From an uncultured Eubacteriales bacterium (GTDB lineage Bacteria > Bacillota > Clostridia > Oscillospirales > Oscillospiraceae), in the NCBI GenBank assembly GCA_900319695.1, contig ONPN01000031.1:1-40481 (forward strand): a stretch of DNA of 40,481 nt. The letters run 5' to 3'. Each line of letters begins with the position of its first letter. The stretch's first letter is position 1. The position numbers were made by a program, and so were the translations under genes. This document shows positions 27,181 through 34,768 of this stretch, in pieces. The notes under the pieces were generated by a model, which searched no databases, was not told the origin of the DNA, and was given only the letters and a program-made list of their open reading frames with translations.

Positions 27181-27939
27181 CTATCCTTCGTTGCGTTTCA
27201 GAAACTCCACAGCGAGCGCCATGTAACCCTTGCTGCCGCGGTTGACGCGGTCGTAAACTACGCCGGGAATGCCGTGGCTGGGCGCCTCGGAGAGACGGAC
27301 GCTGCGTGGAATAACAGTGGTATAGACCTTGTCGCCCAGGTGTTTTCTCAGCTCATTTTCCACCTGCGTGGTGAGATTGGCGCGGGAGTCGTACATAGTC
27401 AGCACAATGCCCTCAATTCCGAGACGTCGGTTGAGACGGCGGGAACACATCTTGATGCTGGTCAGAAGATCCGCAATACCCTCCAGCGCGTAGTATTCGC
27501 ACTGCATGGGGATCAGCACGCTGTCCGCCGCAACCAGGGCATTTACGGTCAGCAGTTCCAGAGACGGGGGACAGTCAATGAATATGTAGTCGTACTCACT
27601 GTAAAGTGCTGAGATTTTGTCCTTGAGTACATATTCACGGCGATCAGCGTTGATCAATTCTACCGAAGCGGCAGCAAGCTCCTTGGAGGCCGGAATCACA
27701 TCACCGTACTCGGTTTCGCTCACACACTCGGAGGCCGTCTTGCCGCCAATCAGCATATCATAGGTGTTAGGGCGGGTGGTTTTCGATACTCCCATACCGG
27801 AGCTGGCGTTACCCTGTGGATCGCAGTCTACCAGTAAAACTTTCTTTCCCATCAAGCAGAGTGCGGCGGAGAGATTGACACTGCTCGTTGTTTTGCCAAC
27901 GCCGCCCTTTTGATTTGCAATAGCGATTATTTTTGCCAT
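27181..27939 (-). CDS. parA: Chromosome partitioning ATPase ParA (Soj)
   Basis: 252 residues, a deviant-Walker ATPase of the MinD/ParA type. KGGVGKTT with the signature lysine is at residues 11-18, the switch I region is DCDPQGNASSG and Walker B DYIFIDCPPSLELL. ParA-ATP dimers bind DNA nonspecifically and are stimulated by ParB. In Bacillus, Soj also modulates DnaA. The gene is 55 bp upstream of parB. Its promoter (27972-28000) abuts a parS-like site. Confidence 0.97.
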   Translation of the reverse strand: MAKIIAIANQKGGVGKTTSSVNLSAALCLMGKKVLLVDCDPQGNASSGMGVSKTTRPNTYDMLIGGKTASECVSETEYGDVIPASKELAAASVELINADRREYVLKDKISALYSEYDYIFIDCPPSLELLTVNALVAADSVLIPMQCEYYALEGIADLLTSIKMCSRRLNRRLGIEGIVLTMYDSRANLTTQVENELRKHLGDKVYTTVIPRSVRLSEAPSHGIPGVVYDRVNRGSKGYMALAVEFLKRNEG

Positions 27940-27971
27940 AGGCTTTAGCCCTTTCTGTTTAATGCAAAGAT

Positions 27972-28000
27972 ATTATAACGCTATCAGAACAAGTTTGCAA
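27972..28000 (-). promoter_or_regulatory. parA promoter
   Basis: On the - strand, TTGCAA (28000-27995), 17-bp spacer, TATAAT (27977-27972). The -35 box touches the parS-like site at 28001-28016, so ParB binding there could affect transcription. Confidence 0.8.
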
Positions 28001-28016
28001 TGTTTCACATGAAACA
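28001..28016. promoter_or_regulatory. parS: parS-like site (one mismatch)
   Basis: TGTTTCACATGAAACA is a 16-bp near-palindrome differing at one central base from the parS consensus TGTTNCACGTGAAACA. Confidence 0.85.
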
Positions 28017-28045
28017 ATTTTGCGTGCTTAAAGTAATCAATAATT

Positions 28046-28074
28046 GTATGGGCAACAGCAAGAGTTGCCCATAC
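28046..28074 (-). terminator. Hairpin between the two parS sites, possible gpr terminator
   Basis: A perfect 11-bp stem GTATGGGCAAC / GTTGCCCATAC with a 7-nt loop lies 64 bp downstream of the gpr stop. Only a weak AT-rich tail follows on the - strand, so termination is inferred. Confidence 0.5.
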
Positions 28075-28078
28075 TCAA

Positions 28079-28094
28079 TGTTTCACGTGAAACA
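28079..28094. promoter_or_regulatory. parS: parS site (perfect)
   Basis: TGTTTCACGTGAAACA is a perfect 16-bp palindrome and matches the bacterial parS consensus bound by ParB. It lies 63 bp from the first site, between parA and gpr. Confidence 0.96.
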
Positions 28095-28137
28095 AAACAT
28101 GTTCTACAGTTCCATACTCGATTTATTGCAGCACACG

Positions 28138-28971
28138 CTATCCAACCAGTGCGTCGACGTCGGCAATGTCAATTCCTGTATGCAGAGCAAGATTCAGCGC
28201 ATAGCCGATCAAACGCCCGCCTGCACGGACAAGACTGTCCACGTCACGTGGTGTGACAAACATACCGCGAAACTCGCCGCCCCCAAAAAAACTCGCGTCG
28301 ATCACGGTTGGCATACCGACGGTGAGCACCGGAACGCCGAGGGTATGACGGCTTAATTCCTGCCGGTCATTGCCGACACCGGAACCGGGAGAAATGCCTG
28401 CGTCTGATACTTGAACGCAGCGGCAGAGCTGTTCCGCCTCGGCCCCGGCCAGAGCGTCGATCACCACCACAAGCTGTGGCCGCAGTGCTTCGCATAGTGT
28501 TGCAATCTGTCTGGCAGATTCAATACCCGATGTGCCCAGCACGCCGGGGCGGCAGAGAGCCAGAGAACAGAAGCGCGAAAACTGTTCAGGGTCTTGCTCC
28601 TTGAGGTGTCGTGTCACCAGCAGGGAAGATGCCGTGAGCGAGCCCAGAGCATCCGGCGTAATGTCAGGATTGCCGAGAGCCGCAGCCAGCACCTCGTCAT
28701 GCTCTGGGGGCAGGCAGCGCCCAATCAGCTCAGCCAGCGACCGGACCGCCTCCTCAAAACCATCCGCACCGCGGTCAAACCAGCGGGGGAGAGTCAGTGT
28801 GTAATACTGTCCCTGCGGCTTGCCAAGCGCCTTCTCGCCTTCTATATTTAATACGTCAACCGCAAAGACCGAAAGTCCCCGCAGCGTCTCTTCGTGACAG
28901 CGTACCCCGGGCAGTTCTCCAACGTGCTGCCGTTTAAGTTCGTCGGCCATATCGGTGCGGATTGAATACAT
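28138..28971 (-). CDS. gpr: Germination protease GPR (spore protease)
   Basis: 277 residues, slightly shorter than Bacillus GPR (about 370). Family motifs are clear: YSIRTDMADE at the N-terminus, LGNPDITPDALG (about 104), PGVLGTSGIES, VVVIDALA and SDAGISPGSGVGNDR...LGVPVLTVGMPTVIDA. GPR cleaves small acid-soluble spore proteins during germination, so its presence indicates an endospore former. ATG 28971 has AGGAGG 7 nt upstream. It is divergent from rpsT, as in several Firmicutes. Confidence 0.95.
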   Translation of the reverse strand: MYSIRTDMADELKRQHVGELPGVRCHEETLRGLSVFAVDVLNIEGEKALGKPQGQYYTLTLPRWFDRGADGFEEAVRSLAELIGRCLPPEHDEVLAAALGNPDITPDALGSLTASSLLVTRHLKEQDPEQFSRFCSLALCRPGVLGTSGIESARQIATLCEALRPQLVVVIDALAGAEAEQLCRCVQVSDAGISPGSGVGNDRQELSRHTLGVPVLTVGMPTVIDASFFGGGEFRGMFVTPRDVDSLVRAGGRLIGYALNLALHTGIDIADVDALVG

Positions 28972-29044
28972 GAAAAACCTCCTGAATATAAAAATATCTA
29001 ATTTGTTTGGTCAGCCTAAGCAATCGCCCTAAAGGTAAATACTA

Positions 29045-29056
29045 ACTATATATAGT
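29045..29056. other. 12-bp AT palindrome in the gpr-rpsT divergent region
   Basis: ACTATATATAGT, near the middle of the 237-bp gap 28972-29208. Apart from this and the rpsT promoter I see no further element in the gap; a sigma-G-type promoter for gpr could not be recognised. Confidence 0.35.
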
Positions 29057-29123
29057 ATAGTATGTCCAAATTGACCACTACCCATAAGTACCAGAAAAAA
29101 GTGAAAAATATTTTAAAAACCAC

Positions 29124-29152
29124 TTGATTTTTAGAATCTTCTTTGATATACT
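29124..29152 (+). promoter_or_regulatory. rpsT promoter
   Basis: TTGATT (29124-29129), 17-bp spacer, TATACT (29147-29152), giving a leader of about 50 nt ahead of the strong GGAGGAGG near 29188-29195. Confidence 0.8.
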
Positions 29153-29208
29153 TACAAAACGCGAGCAAAGAGCGAGCAATTTTTATAGGAGGAGGTGGCG
29201 ATTGAAAC

Positions 29209-29472
29209 ATGGCCAACATTAAATCTTCTGCAAAGAGAGATCTCAAGTCCAAGGAACTCAGAGCCAAGAACCGTGCCGATAAGACCGAGCTCAAGACCAT
29301 GGTGAAGAAGTTTGACGCAGCCGTTGCCGAAGGCAACAAGGATAATGCCGTCAACGCCTATAAAGTTGCTGTTAAGACAGTCGACCGTGCGGCCGCAAAG
29401 GGCCTGCTGCACAAGAATAACGCAGCCCACAAGAAGTCCGCGATGGCAACCAAGCTCAACGAGCTGGCTTGA
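29209..29472 (+). CDS. rpsT: 30S ribosomal protein S20
   Basis: 87 residues, starting MANIKSSAKRDLKSKELRAKNR, the standard S20 beginning, and ending HKKSAMATKLNELA. It is highly basic and helical and binds 16S rRNA. It has its own promoter and terminator, so it is monocistronic. The first gene of a run of + strand housekeeping genes. Confidence 0.98.
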   Translation: MANIKSSAKRDLKSKELRAKNRADKTELKTMVKKFDAAVAEGNKDNAVNAYKVAVKTVDRAAAKGLLHKNNAAHKKSAMATKLNELA

Positions 29473-29485
29473 TATTGGATTAATG

Positions 29486-29520
29486 AACCGGGAAGGATAC
29501 CTTCCCGGTTTTGGCTTTTT
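29486..29520 (+). terminator. rpsT terminator
   Basis: Stem AACCGGGAAGG-ATA-CCTTCCCGGTT (29486-29510) followed by TTGGCTTTTT. Confidence 0.9.
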
Positions 29521-29538
29521 ATAGGGTATGACTCTCCC

Positions 29539-29567
29539 TTGACTCTTCAAGCGGAAAAAACTATAAT
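29539..29567 (+). promoter_or_regulatory. Promoter of the diacylglycerol kinase gene
   Basis: TTGACT (29539-29544), 17-bp spacer, TATAAT (29562-29567). Confidence 0.85.
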
Positions 29568-29628
29568 ATAGGCAAATCTGATCACCGTTCGTAATCAGTA
29601 AATTACAAATTGTAAAAGAGAGGCTGTT

Positions 29629-30519
29629 ATGGACAAAAAGCTCATGCTGATCGTCAACCCCATGGCGGGGCGGGGCGCATATAAGAACGGATTTGCCGAG
29701 GCTATGCAGGTACTGGCAAACGGCGGGTACAATACAACGCTGTTTTTCACCAGAGGCCGTGGGGACTCCACTTGCTACGCCGCCGAGCATGCCAAAAATT
29801 TTGACGCCGTGGCCTGTATCGGAGGCGACGGAACACTCAGCGAAGTGCTGGCCGGACTCATGCAGGTGGACAATCCGCCCCCCGTGGGTTACTTCCCGAT
29901 GGGCACCGCCAACGATGTAGCAACCACGCTGGGCCTGCCGAAGAACGATGTGCTCTCCGCGGCGTACCGTCTGCTCAGGGGCACGCCCCATCCCTTTGAC
30001 GTCGGCGGCTTCGGAGACAGCGAATATTTTTCCTACGTGGCGGCCTTCGGCGCCTTCACGGAGGTGAGCTACGCCACGCCGCAGGATCAGAAAAAGGTAC
30101 TGGGACACCTGGCCTATGTTCTCCAGGGTATGCAGCAGCTGCCGAAGATTGAGCCCATCCACACCCGCGTCGAATACGACGGCGGCGTATTTGACGGAAT
30201 GCTGCTCTACGGCAGCGTCACAAACTCCACCTCTGTCGCCGGCATCGTGCGCCTGCCGGAGGAAATGGTCAGCCTCGGCGACGGCGTGAGCGAACTGGTC
30301 CTGGTGCGTGATCCCGGCAATGTCGCCGCCTTTGCCGAGATCGTGAGCTCAGTGCTGTCCGAGCGCTTTGACAGCGAATACCTTCTCATTCTGCAAACAA
30401 AACGCGCGGCCTTCCACTTTGACAAGCCCGTGGCCTGGACCCGCGACGGAGAAGAGGGCGGAACCTACACCGATATTGAGATCGTCAACCACAAATGTCC
30501 GGTGCAGCTTATTTTCTGA
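29629..30519 (+). CDS. Diacylglycerol/lipid kinase (DagK/YegS family)
   Basis: 296 residues. The phosphate-anchor motif VNPMAGRG (9-16) and the nucleotide-binding GGDGT (65-69), followed by GTANDVATTLG (about 102-112), define the DAGK catalytic family. It probably phosphorylates diacylglycerol to phosphatidate, recycling it into phospholipid synthesis as DgkB does in Bacillus; other lipid substrates are possible. ATG 29629 follows GAGAGG. It has its own promoter and terminator. Confidence 0.92.
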   Translation: MDKKLMLIVNPMAGRGAYKNGFAEAMQVLANGGYNTTLFFTRGRGDSTCYAAEHAKNFDAVACIGGDGTLSEVLAGLMQVDNPPPVGYFPMGTANDVATTLGLPKNDVLSAAYRLLRGTPHPFDVGGFGDSEYFSYVAAFGAFTEVSYATPQDQKKVLGHLAYVLQGMQQLPKIEPIHTRVEYDGGVFDGMLLYGSVTNSTSVAGIVRLPEEMVSLGDGVSELVLVRDPGNVAAFAEIVSSVLSERFDSEYLLILQTKRAAFHFDKPVAWTRDGEEGGTYTDIEIVNHKCPVQLIF

Positions 30520-30529
30520 TAAAACATGA

Positions 30530-30570
30530 GAGACGAGGCTCCCAATAAGCGGGGGAGCCCCGTCTCTTTT
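30530..30570 (+). terminator. Terminator of the lipid kinase gene
   Basis: Stem GAGACG-A-GGCTCCC pairs with GGGAGCC-C-CGTCTC, followed by TTTT at 30567-30570. Confidence 0.88.
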
Positions 30571-30639
30571 CTCATGGAGGCAGAAAAACGATACATCCGT
30601 TTTGACCATATAAATCTCCGTATCTTCTCCCTCCTGCGC

Positions 30640-30668
30640 TTGACAGTCCCGGCCCGGTTTATTATAAT
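30640..30668 (+). promoter_or_regulatory. Perfect-consensus sigma-A promoter
   Basis: TTGACA (30640-30645), 17-bp spacer, TATAAT (30663-30668), all twelve positions matching consensus. It lies only 8 bp before the readable part of a truncated small gene, leaving no room for a leader and start codon. Confidence 0.9.
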
Positions 30669-30676
30669 TTGGTCAG

Positions 30677-30826
30677 ATCATCCACTACCCCATCGCGGTC
30701 GGCTTCTTTGTCGTCGCGGTCGGCGTCGTGATCTTCTCTCTGCTCAACCAGCGGAAGATCAACAAGCGGGAAGCGGAGGCCCTGGCCAAAGCCGGAGCCG
30801 GTGCAACGGACTTCCCCCAGGAGTAA
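30677..30826 (+). pseudogene. Small single-pass membrane protein missing its start
   Basis: Forty-nine codons read IIHYPIAVGFFVVAVGVVIF followed by SLLNQRKINKREAEALAKAG and an acidic end FPQE, then TAA. This looks like a real small membrane protein: one hydrophobic helix then a charged tail. No ATG, GTG or TTG lies in frame between the upstream stop (TAA at 30665-30667, inside the -10 box) and the helix, and there is no ribosome-binding site. A short segment carrying the leader and the first codons appears to be deleted between promoter and gene. Family not recognised. Confidence 0.6.
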
Positions 30827-30832
30827 TACTGT

Positions 30833-30863
30833 TTTTCGTTAAAACAGCTCGTTTTAACGAAAA
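30833..30863 (+). terminator. 13-bp hairpin after the small gene
   Basis: TTTTCGTTAAAAC (30833-30845), loop AGCTC, GTTTTAACGAAAA (30851-30863). A perfect stem right after the stop; T-rich only on its 5' side, so function as a + strand terminator is uncertain. Two further stems follow: GGCATCGCGC-AAG-GCGCGCTGCC (30864-30886) and GTTTTGTGCCC-TC-GGGCACAAAAC (30888-30911). Confidence 0.55.
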
Positions 30864-30925
30864 GGCATCGCGCAAGGCGCGCTGCCAGTTTTGTGCCCTC
30901 GGGCACAAAACACGTCTCATAGGTA

Positions 30926-31063
30926 GTAGGGGCGACCCTTGCGATCGCCCTCCTTTCTGACAACAGACAAACGCACGGTAAATTCGCAGCTTGTACGAAT
31001 TTGCCGTGCACTTTTTGTCAATCAAGGTCCTGCCGCGCGGGCGACCGCAAGGGTCGCCCCTAC
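30926..31063. repeat. GTAGGGG-bounded palindromic element, copy 3 (long core)
   Basis: The ends GTAGGGGCGACCCTTGCG and CGCAAGGGTCGCCCCTAC are inverted repeats of each other (30926 and 31063 outermost). The core contains an imperfect stem GCACGGTAAATTCG / CGAATTTGCCGTGC at about 30974-31010. With the preceding hairpins it makes a 230-bp stretch of consecutive stem-loops and no gene between the small gene and the KDPG aldolase gene. Confidence 0.82.
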
Positions 31064-31091
31064 AGTACAAGACTTGCGTGGAGGCGCATAC

Positions 31092-31739
31092 TTACGCCTC
31101 TTGTACCGCCTGGACGTATTCCTTCGCCAGGGCGGTGATCTTGTCCCACTCGCCGTCGGCGATCCACTGCTTGTTCACAAGGCTGCCGCCGACGCCGAGG
31201 CCGACGCAGCCTGCGCGCAGGAACTCGGCGGCGTTCTTCTCGTTGATGCCGCCCACCGCGAGCAGGGGGATGTGCGACAGCGGCGCGCGCACCGCCTTGA
31301 TATAGGACGGCCCGAGGGCGGAGGCGGGAAAGACCTTGACCCCGTCCGCGCCCGCCTCATAGGCGGCTAAAATCTCGGTGGGGGTGAACGCGCCGGGGAA
31401 GAGCCCGAGGCCGAGGGCCTTGCCCATTCTGATGATCTCCGGCTGTGTCGCGGGGGTGACGAGGTAGCGCCCGCCCGCGTCGTAAGTCATGCGCACCTGC
31501 TCGGGGCGTATGACCGTGCCCGCGCCGACCGTCAGGCGCTCGCCAAATTCCTTCGCCAGCGTTTCGATCGCGGCGGCAGTGTCGCCCCAGGTCTCGGGCG
31601 CGGACTGGTTGTAGGTGACCTCCATCATGCAGACGCCGCCCTCTTCGAGGGCGTGGCCGAGATTCAGCATGTGTCTCGGCGGCAGGCCGCGGACAATGGC
31701 GATGATCTTTTTCTCTTTGACGACTTCCAGCGGCGTCAT
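31092..31739 (-). CDS. eda: 2-keto-3-deoxy-6-phosphogluconate (KDPG) aldolase family protein
   Basis: 215 residues, a class I aldolase TIM barrel. Glu40 (MMEVTY) and the Schiff-base lysine Lys135 (GADGVKVFPAS) are in place, together with TVGAGTV and the phosphate-binding GGIN and GVGGSL stretches. It splits KDPG to pyruvate and glyceraldehyde-3-phosphate, or 2-keto-4-hydroxyglutarate to pyruvate and glyoxylate. It lies 16 bp downstream of an FAH-family gene, suggesting a sugar-acid catabolic pair. ATG 31739 has GGGGAGG upstream. Confidence 0.92.
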   Translation of the reverse strand: MTPLEVVKEKKIIAIVRGLPPRHMLNLGHALEEGGVCMMEVTYNQSAPETWGDTAAAIETLAKEFGERLTVGAGTVIRPEQVRMTYDAGGRYLVTPATQPEIIRMGKALGLGLFPGAFTPTEILAAYEAGADGVKVFPASALGPSYIKAVRAPLSHIPLLAVGGINEKNAAEFLRAGCVGLGVGGSLVNKQWIADGEWDKITALAKEYVQAVQEA

Positions 31740-31755
31740 GGCTTTTCCTCCCCTT

Positions 31756-32625
31756 TCAGGCGTCCTGAATCGTGGCGGTCAGCTCGCCGATCGTGTCCTC
31801 GCGCACGGTGATCACATCGCCGGGCTGCAGCCAGTCCTGCTGATCCTCGGGCCTGCCGAGAATGACGCCGGAGGGCGTGCCGGTGAGGATCACGTCGCCG
31901 GGCTCCAGTGTGAGGCAGCCGGACAGAAAGCTCACGAGTGTGGGAATATCGTGGATCATGTCCGTGCTGTGTCCCTCCTGGCGCAGCTCCCCGTTTTTGT
32001 AGCCGGTCAGGTGCATCTGATTGTATTTCAGTTCATCTGCCGTTACGACGCAGGGGCCGAGAGGGCAGAAGGTGTCGCAGCTCTTGCCGGGAATCCACTG
32101 GGTGGTGGCCTTCTGCAGATCGCGGGCGGATACATCGTTTGCCAGAGTGTAGCCGAAGATGTAGTCCTCGGCCTCGGCAGGCGTGATATAGGCGGCGCGT
32201 TTGCCGATCACGACGGCGATCTCCGCCTCGTAGTCGTGCTTTGTGGAATTGCGGTTGCGGATGACGACGCCCTTGTGCGGCGCAAGGGTATTGCGGAATT
32301 TTGCAAAAATGGTGGGGGAAACGGCCGGAGTGAAGCTGCCCTCCGTCTCCTCAATGTGGGCACGGTAGTTGACCCCGGCACAGAGGATCTTCTCGGGCAC
32401 GTCTACCGCCGGAGCGTAGCTGATCTCCCCCTCGTCGAGATAAGTGTCGGCCTTGTCGACCGCCGCACTCAGCAGCGGCAGAGCCTTTTCGCGGCCCATG
32501 CGCACCGCCTCCATCATGGTAGTGGGCAGTCCCTGCACGTTTACCGCGGCCGTGTCGATCACGCCGCGCTCCGTCAGAATACCGAGGCGCGCTTCGCCGT
32601 TTACATACATATTGATTAATTTCAT
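31756..32625 (-). CDS. Fumarylacetoacetate hydrolase (FAH) family protein
   Basis: 289 residues. The FAH fold is shown by GVNYRAHI (84-91), the metal ligands Glu133 and Glu135 (HDYEAEIAVV) and Asp164 (GYTLANDVSARD), and LTGTPSGV near the C-terminus. Such proteins cleave C-C bonds or decarboxylate 2-oxo acids in aromatic or deoxy-sugar-acid breakdown. Being in an operon with a KDPG-type aldolase, a role in 2-keto-3-deoxy sugar acid degradation is a reasonable inference. ATG 32625 has AAGGGAG 6 nt upstream; sequence before it is not coding. No dedicated transporter or regulator lies next to it. Confidence 0.9.
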   Translation of the reverse strand: MKLINMYVNGEARLGILTERGVIDTAAVNVQGLPTTMMEAVRMGREKALPLLSAAVDKADTYLDEGEISYAPAVDVPEKILCAGVNYRAHIEETEGSFTPAVSPTIFAKFRNTLAPHKGVVIRNRNSTKHDYEAEIAVVIGKRAAYITPAEAEDYIFGYTLANDVSARDLQKATTQWIPGKSCDTFCPLGPCVVTADELKYNQMHLTGYKNGELRQEGHSTDMIHDIPTLVSFLSGCLTLEPGDVILTGTPSGVILGRPEDQQDWLQPGDVITVREDTIGELTATIQDA

Positions 32626-32773
32626 GTCTGCTCCCTTCTGCCCGGCGGTCTCCGCCGGACGCTCTGAATCAAAAATGAATCCCCGTGTCCGCAGGGAAGG
32701 ATGTACTGCGTTTATTATACAGGAAGCCTGCCCCGCTGTCAAAAGCTCTGTGCGTCTGGCGGGATAAAAAAAC

Positions 32774-32802
32774 TTGCAATCTCCCGCTGAACTCTATATA
32801 AT
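32774..32802 (+). promoter_or_regulatory. asnS promoter
   Basis: TTGCAA (32774-32779), 17-bp spacer, TATAAT (32797-32802). The leader is about 65 nt, too short for a T-box. The remaining gap 32626-32773 shows no other clear element. Confidence 0.85.
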
Positions 32803-32874
32803 ATAAAGCCGTTGATTCATTCGACAGGTATTGTTTGTTAACGCGCGTTTCGCGCAAGGAAAGGAACGTTGTCT

Positions 32875-34269
32875 ATGAAGCGTCAGAAAATTGCCGGCAT
32901 CTATGCCGATCAGAGCGCCTTTGACGGGCAGGCCATGACCGTCTGCGGCTGGGTCCGCACCGTGCGCGATATGAAGAACTTCGGCTTTATCGAGCTCAAC
33001 GACGGCTCCTGCTTCAAATCCCTGCAGGTCGTCTTCGAGCGCGGCAAGCTCGAAAACTATGACGAGATCGCCCGCCAGAACGTCGGCGCGGCCCTGATCG
33101 TCCACGGCACGCTGGTGCTGACGCCGGGCGCAAAGCAGGACTTTGAGCTCAAGGCCGACGAGATCACCGTCGAGGGCGCGTCCACCCCGGACTACCCCCT
33201 GCAGAAGAAGCGCCACAGCGTGGAGTTTCTGCGCACCATCCAGCACCTCAGACCGCGCACCAATCTCTTCTCCGCCACCTTCCGCGTGCGCTCCGTCGCC
33301 GCCCAGGCGGTGCACGAGTTCTTTCAGCAGCGCGGCTTCGTCTATGTCCACACCCCGCTGATCACCGGCTCCGACTGTGAGGGCGCGGGTCAGATGTTCC
33401 GTGTCACCACGCTGGACCCCAAAAATCCCCCGCTCAAGGAGGACGGCAGCGTCGATTTCAGCCAGGACTTCTTCGGCAAGCCGACCAGCCTCACGGTCTC
33501 CGGCCAGCTCAACGCCGAGAACTTCGCCATGGCCTTCGGCGACGTCTACACCTTCGGCCCCACCTTCCGCGCCGAGGTCAGCTATACCCAGCGCCACGCC
33601 GCCGAGTTCTGGATGATCGAGCCGGAGATGGCCTTCGCCGATCTCAACGACTACATGGATACCGCCGAGGCGATGGTCAAGTACATCATCAACCGCACCC
33701 TCGAGCGCTGCCCGCAGGAGATGCAGTTCTTCAACTCCTTCGTGGACAAGGGGCTGCTGGACCGCCTGCACAACGTAGTCTCCAACGACTTCGGCCGCAT
33801 CACCTACACCGAGGCGGTGGACATCCTCAAAAAGAGCGGCCAGAAGTTCGACTACCCTGTGGAGTGGGGCATCGACCTCCAGACCGAGCATGAGCGCTAT
33901 CTGACCGAGAAGGTCTTCAACAAGCCGATTTTCGTCACCGACTACCCCAAGGAGATCAAGGCTTTCTACATGCGCCTCAACGACGACGGAAAAACCGTCG
34001 CGGCGGCGGACTGCCTGGTCCCCGGCGTGGGTGAAATCATCGGCGGTTCCCAGCGCGAGGAGCGTCTTGACGTGCTCGAGGCGAGAATGGACGAGCTCGG
34101 CCTCAACAAGGAGGACTACTGGTGGTACCTCGATCTGCGCCGCTACGGCTCCTGCCGCCACGCGGGCTACGGCCTCGGCTTTGAGCGCATGGTCATGTAC
34201 CTCACGGGCGTTTCCAACATCCGCGACGTGGAGCTCCATCCCCGTACCACCGGCAACGCGGACTTTTAA
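32875..34269 (+). CDS. asnS: Asparaginyl-tRNA synthetase
   Basis: 464 residues. An OB-fold anticodon-binding domain ([23 protein letters not shown]) is followed by a class II catalytic core. Visible are [22 protein letters not shown] (motif 2 region, about 225-245) and the C-terminal [20 protein letters not shown] (motif 3). It charges tRNA-Asn directly. ATG 32875 is preferred; an in-frame TTG at 32869 is closer to AAGGAAAGG and cannot be excluded. The unit is monocistronic, with its own promoter and terminator. Confidence 0.96.
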   Translation: MKRQKIAGIYADQSAFDGQAMTVCGWVRTVRDMKNFGFIELNDGSCFKSLQVVFERGKLENYDEIARQNVGAALIVHGTLVLTPGAKQDFELKADEITVEGASTPDYPLQKKRHSVEFLRTIQHLRPRTNLFSATFRVRSVAAQAVHEFFQQRGFVYVHTPLITGSDCEGAGQMFRVTTLDPKNPPLKEDGSVDFSQDFFGKPTSLTVSGQLNAENFAMAFGDVYTFGPTFRAEVSYTQRHAAEFWMIEPEMAFADLNDYMDTAEAMVKYIINRTLERCPQEMQFFNSFVDKGLLDRLHNVVSNDFGRITYTEAVDILKKSGQKFDYPVEWGIDLQTEHERYLTEKVFNKPIFVTDYPKEIKAFYMRLNDDGKTVAAADCLVPGVGEIIGGSQREERLDVLEARMDELGLNKEDYWWYLDLRRYGSCRHAGYGLGFERMVMYLTGVSNIRDVELHPRTTGNADF

Positions 34270-34270
34270 T

Positions 34271-34312
34271 AAACCACAAGACGGAGGCCGAAGGGCTTCC
34301 GTCTTGTGGTTT
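34271..34312 (+). terminator. asnS terminator
   Basis: AAACCACAAGACGGA (34271-34285) pairs with TCCGTCTTGTGGTTT (34298-34312), nearly bidirectional, two bases after the stop codon. Confidence 0.9.
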
Positions 34313-34379
34313 AAAGCGGAGTCAGGCGCTCAGCGACAAAAATGAAAAAGGCTGGAAATTTGTCGTACACAGGTCGATA

Positions 34380-34476
34380 CTATAAAAGCTGACGCCTTTA
34401 TAGTATTATTTGAGTGTGCGAAATCCCCATGAATCAACTTTTATTCATTGTGGCGAGGCTTGCCTCATGGGGATTT
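34380..34476. other. Structured intergenic segment, possible small RNA or element
   Basis: Bases 34380-34403 are the inverted repeat CTATAAA-(10 nt)-TTTATAG, whose loop AGCTGACGCC is identical to the start of the rRNA operon leader at 40351-40360. Bases 34421-34432 (AAATCCCCATGA) and 34465-34476 (TCATGGGGATTT) form a perfect 12-bp stem with inner branches. No protein is encoded. Confidence 0.4.
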
Positions 34477-34536
34477 ACTGTGCTTTGTGCCTAAATCGCA
34501 ACAGCGGCGACCGCCTTTTGCACGGCGCGCCCGTGG

Positions 34537-34629
34537 ATGCTGTACCTGCGCAAGACAGGCGATGAGGAAGTCTGCGATGAACCCAGCGCCAGCGAAAAGT
34601 TCCATAATCTGTTCAATAAGAAGAAATAA
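34537..34629 (+). pseudogene. C-terminal remnant of a small gene
   Basis: Thirty codons from ATG 34537 read MLYLRKTGDEEVCDEPSASE then KFHNLFNKKK, charged and protein-like. The frame opens only a few codons earlier, at a TAA, and no ribosome-binding site is present. A strong terminator follows 12 bp later, as expected at the end of a real transcription unit. Probably the tail of a gene whose front has been lost; family unknown. Confidence 0.35.
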
Positions 34630-34640
34630 GCAAAAAGCAC

Positions 34641-34679
34641 AAGCCGGCGGACTCGCAAAAGTCCGCCGGTTATTTTTTG
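34641..34679 (+). terminator. Intrinsic terminator after the gene remnant
   Basis: AGCCGGCGGACT, loop, AGTCCGCCGGTT, followed by ATTTTTTG (34672-34679). Confidence 0.88.
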
Positions 34680-34768
34680 ATAAAAATTAGTAAAAAAAAC
34701 AGTGGCAATTTCGACATCGGCGTATTATACTGTGCGCTGTGCAAAAATGGAAAAGAGGTATATTTATA

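Noticed and set aside
28251-28268. A third parS-like site inside gpr (TCACGTGG)
   Set aside because: It has the central CACGTG but lacks the TGTT and AACA arms, so it is probably chance within coding sequence.
32794-34239. 481-codon - strand frame opposite asnS
   Set aside because: Antisense artefact of codon bias; asnS on the + strand has all class II synthetase motifs.
34448-34690. 80-codon + strand frame in the asnS-antiporter gap
   Set aside because: It runs through the structured stem and a terminator and gives an Arg/Cys-rich product without family resemblance; another frame (34537) looks more protein-like.
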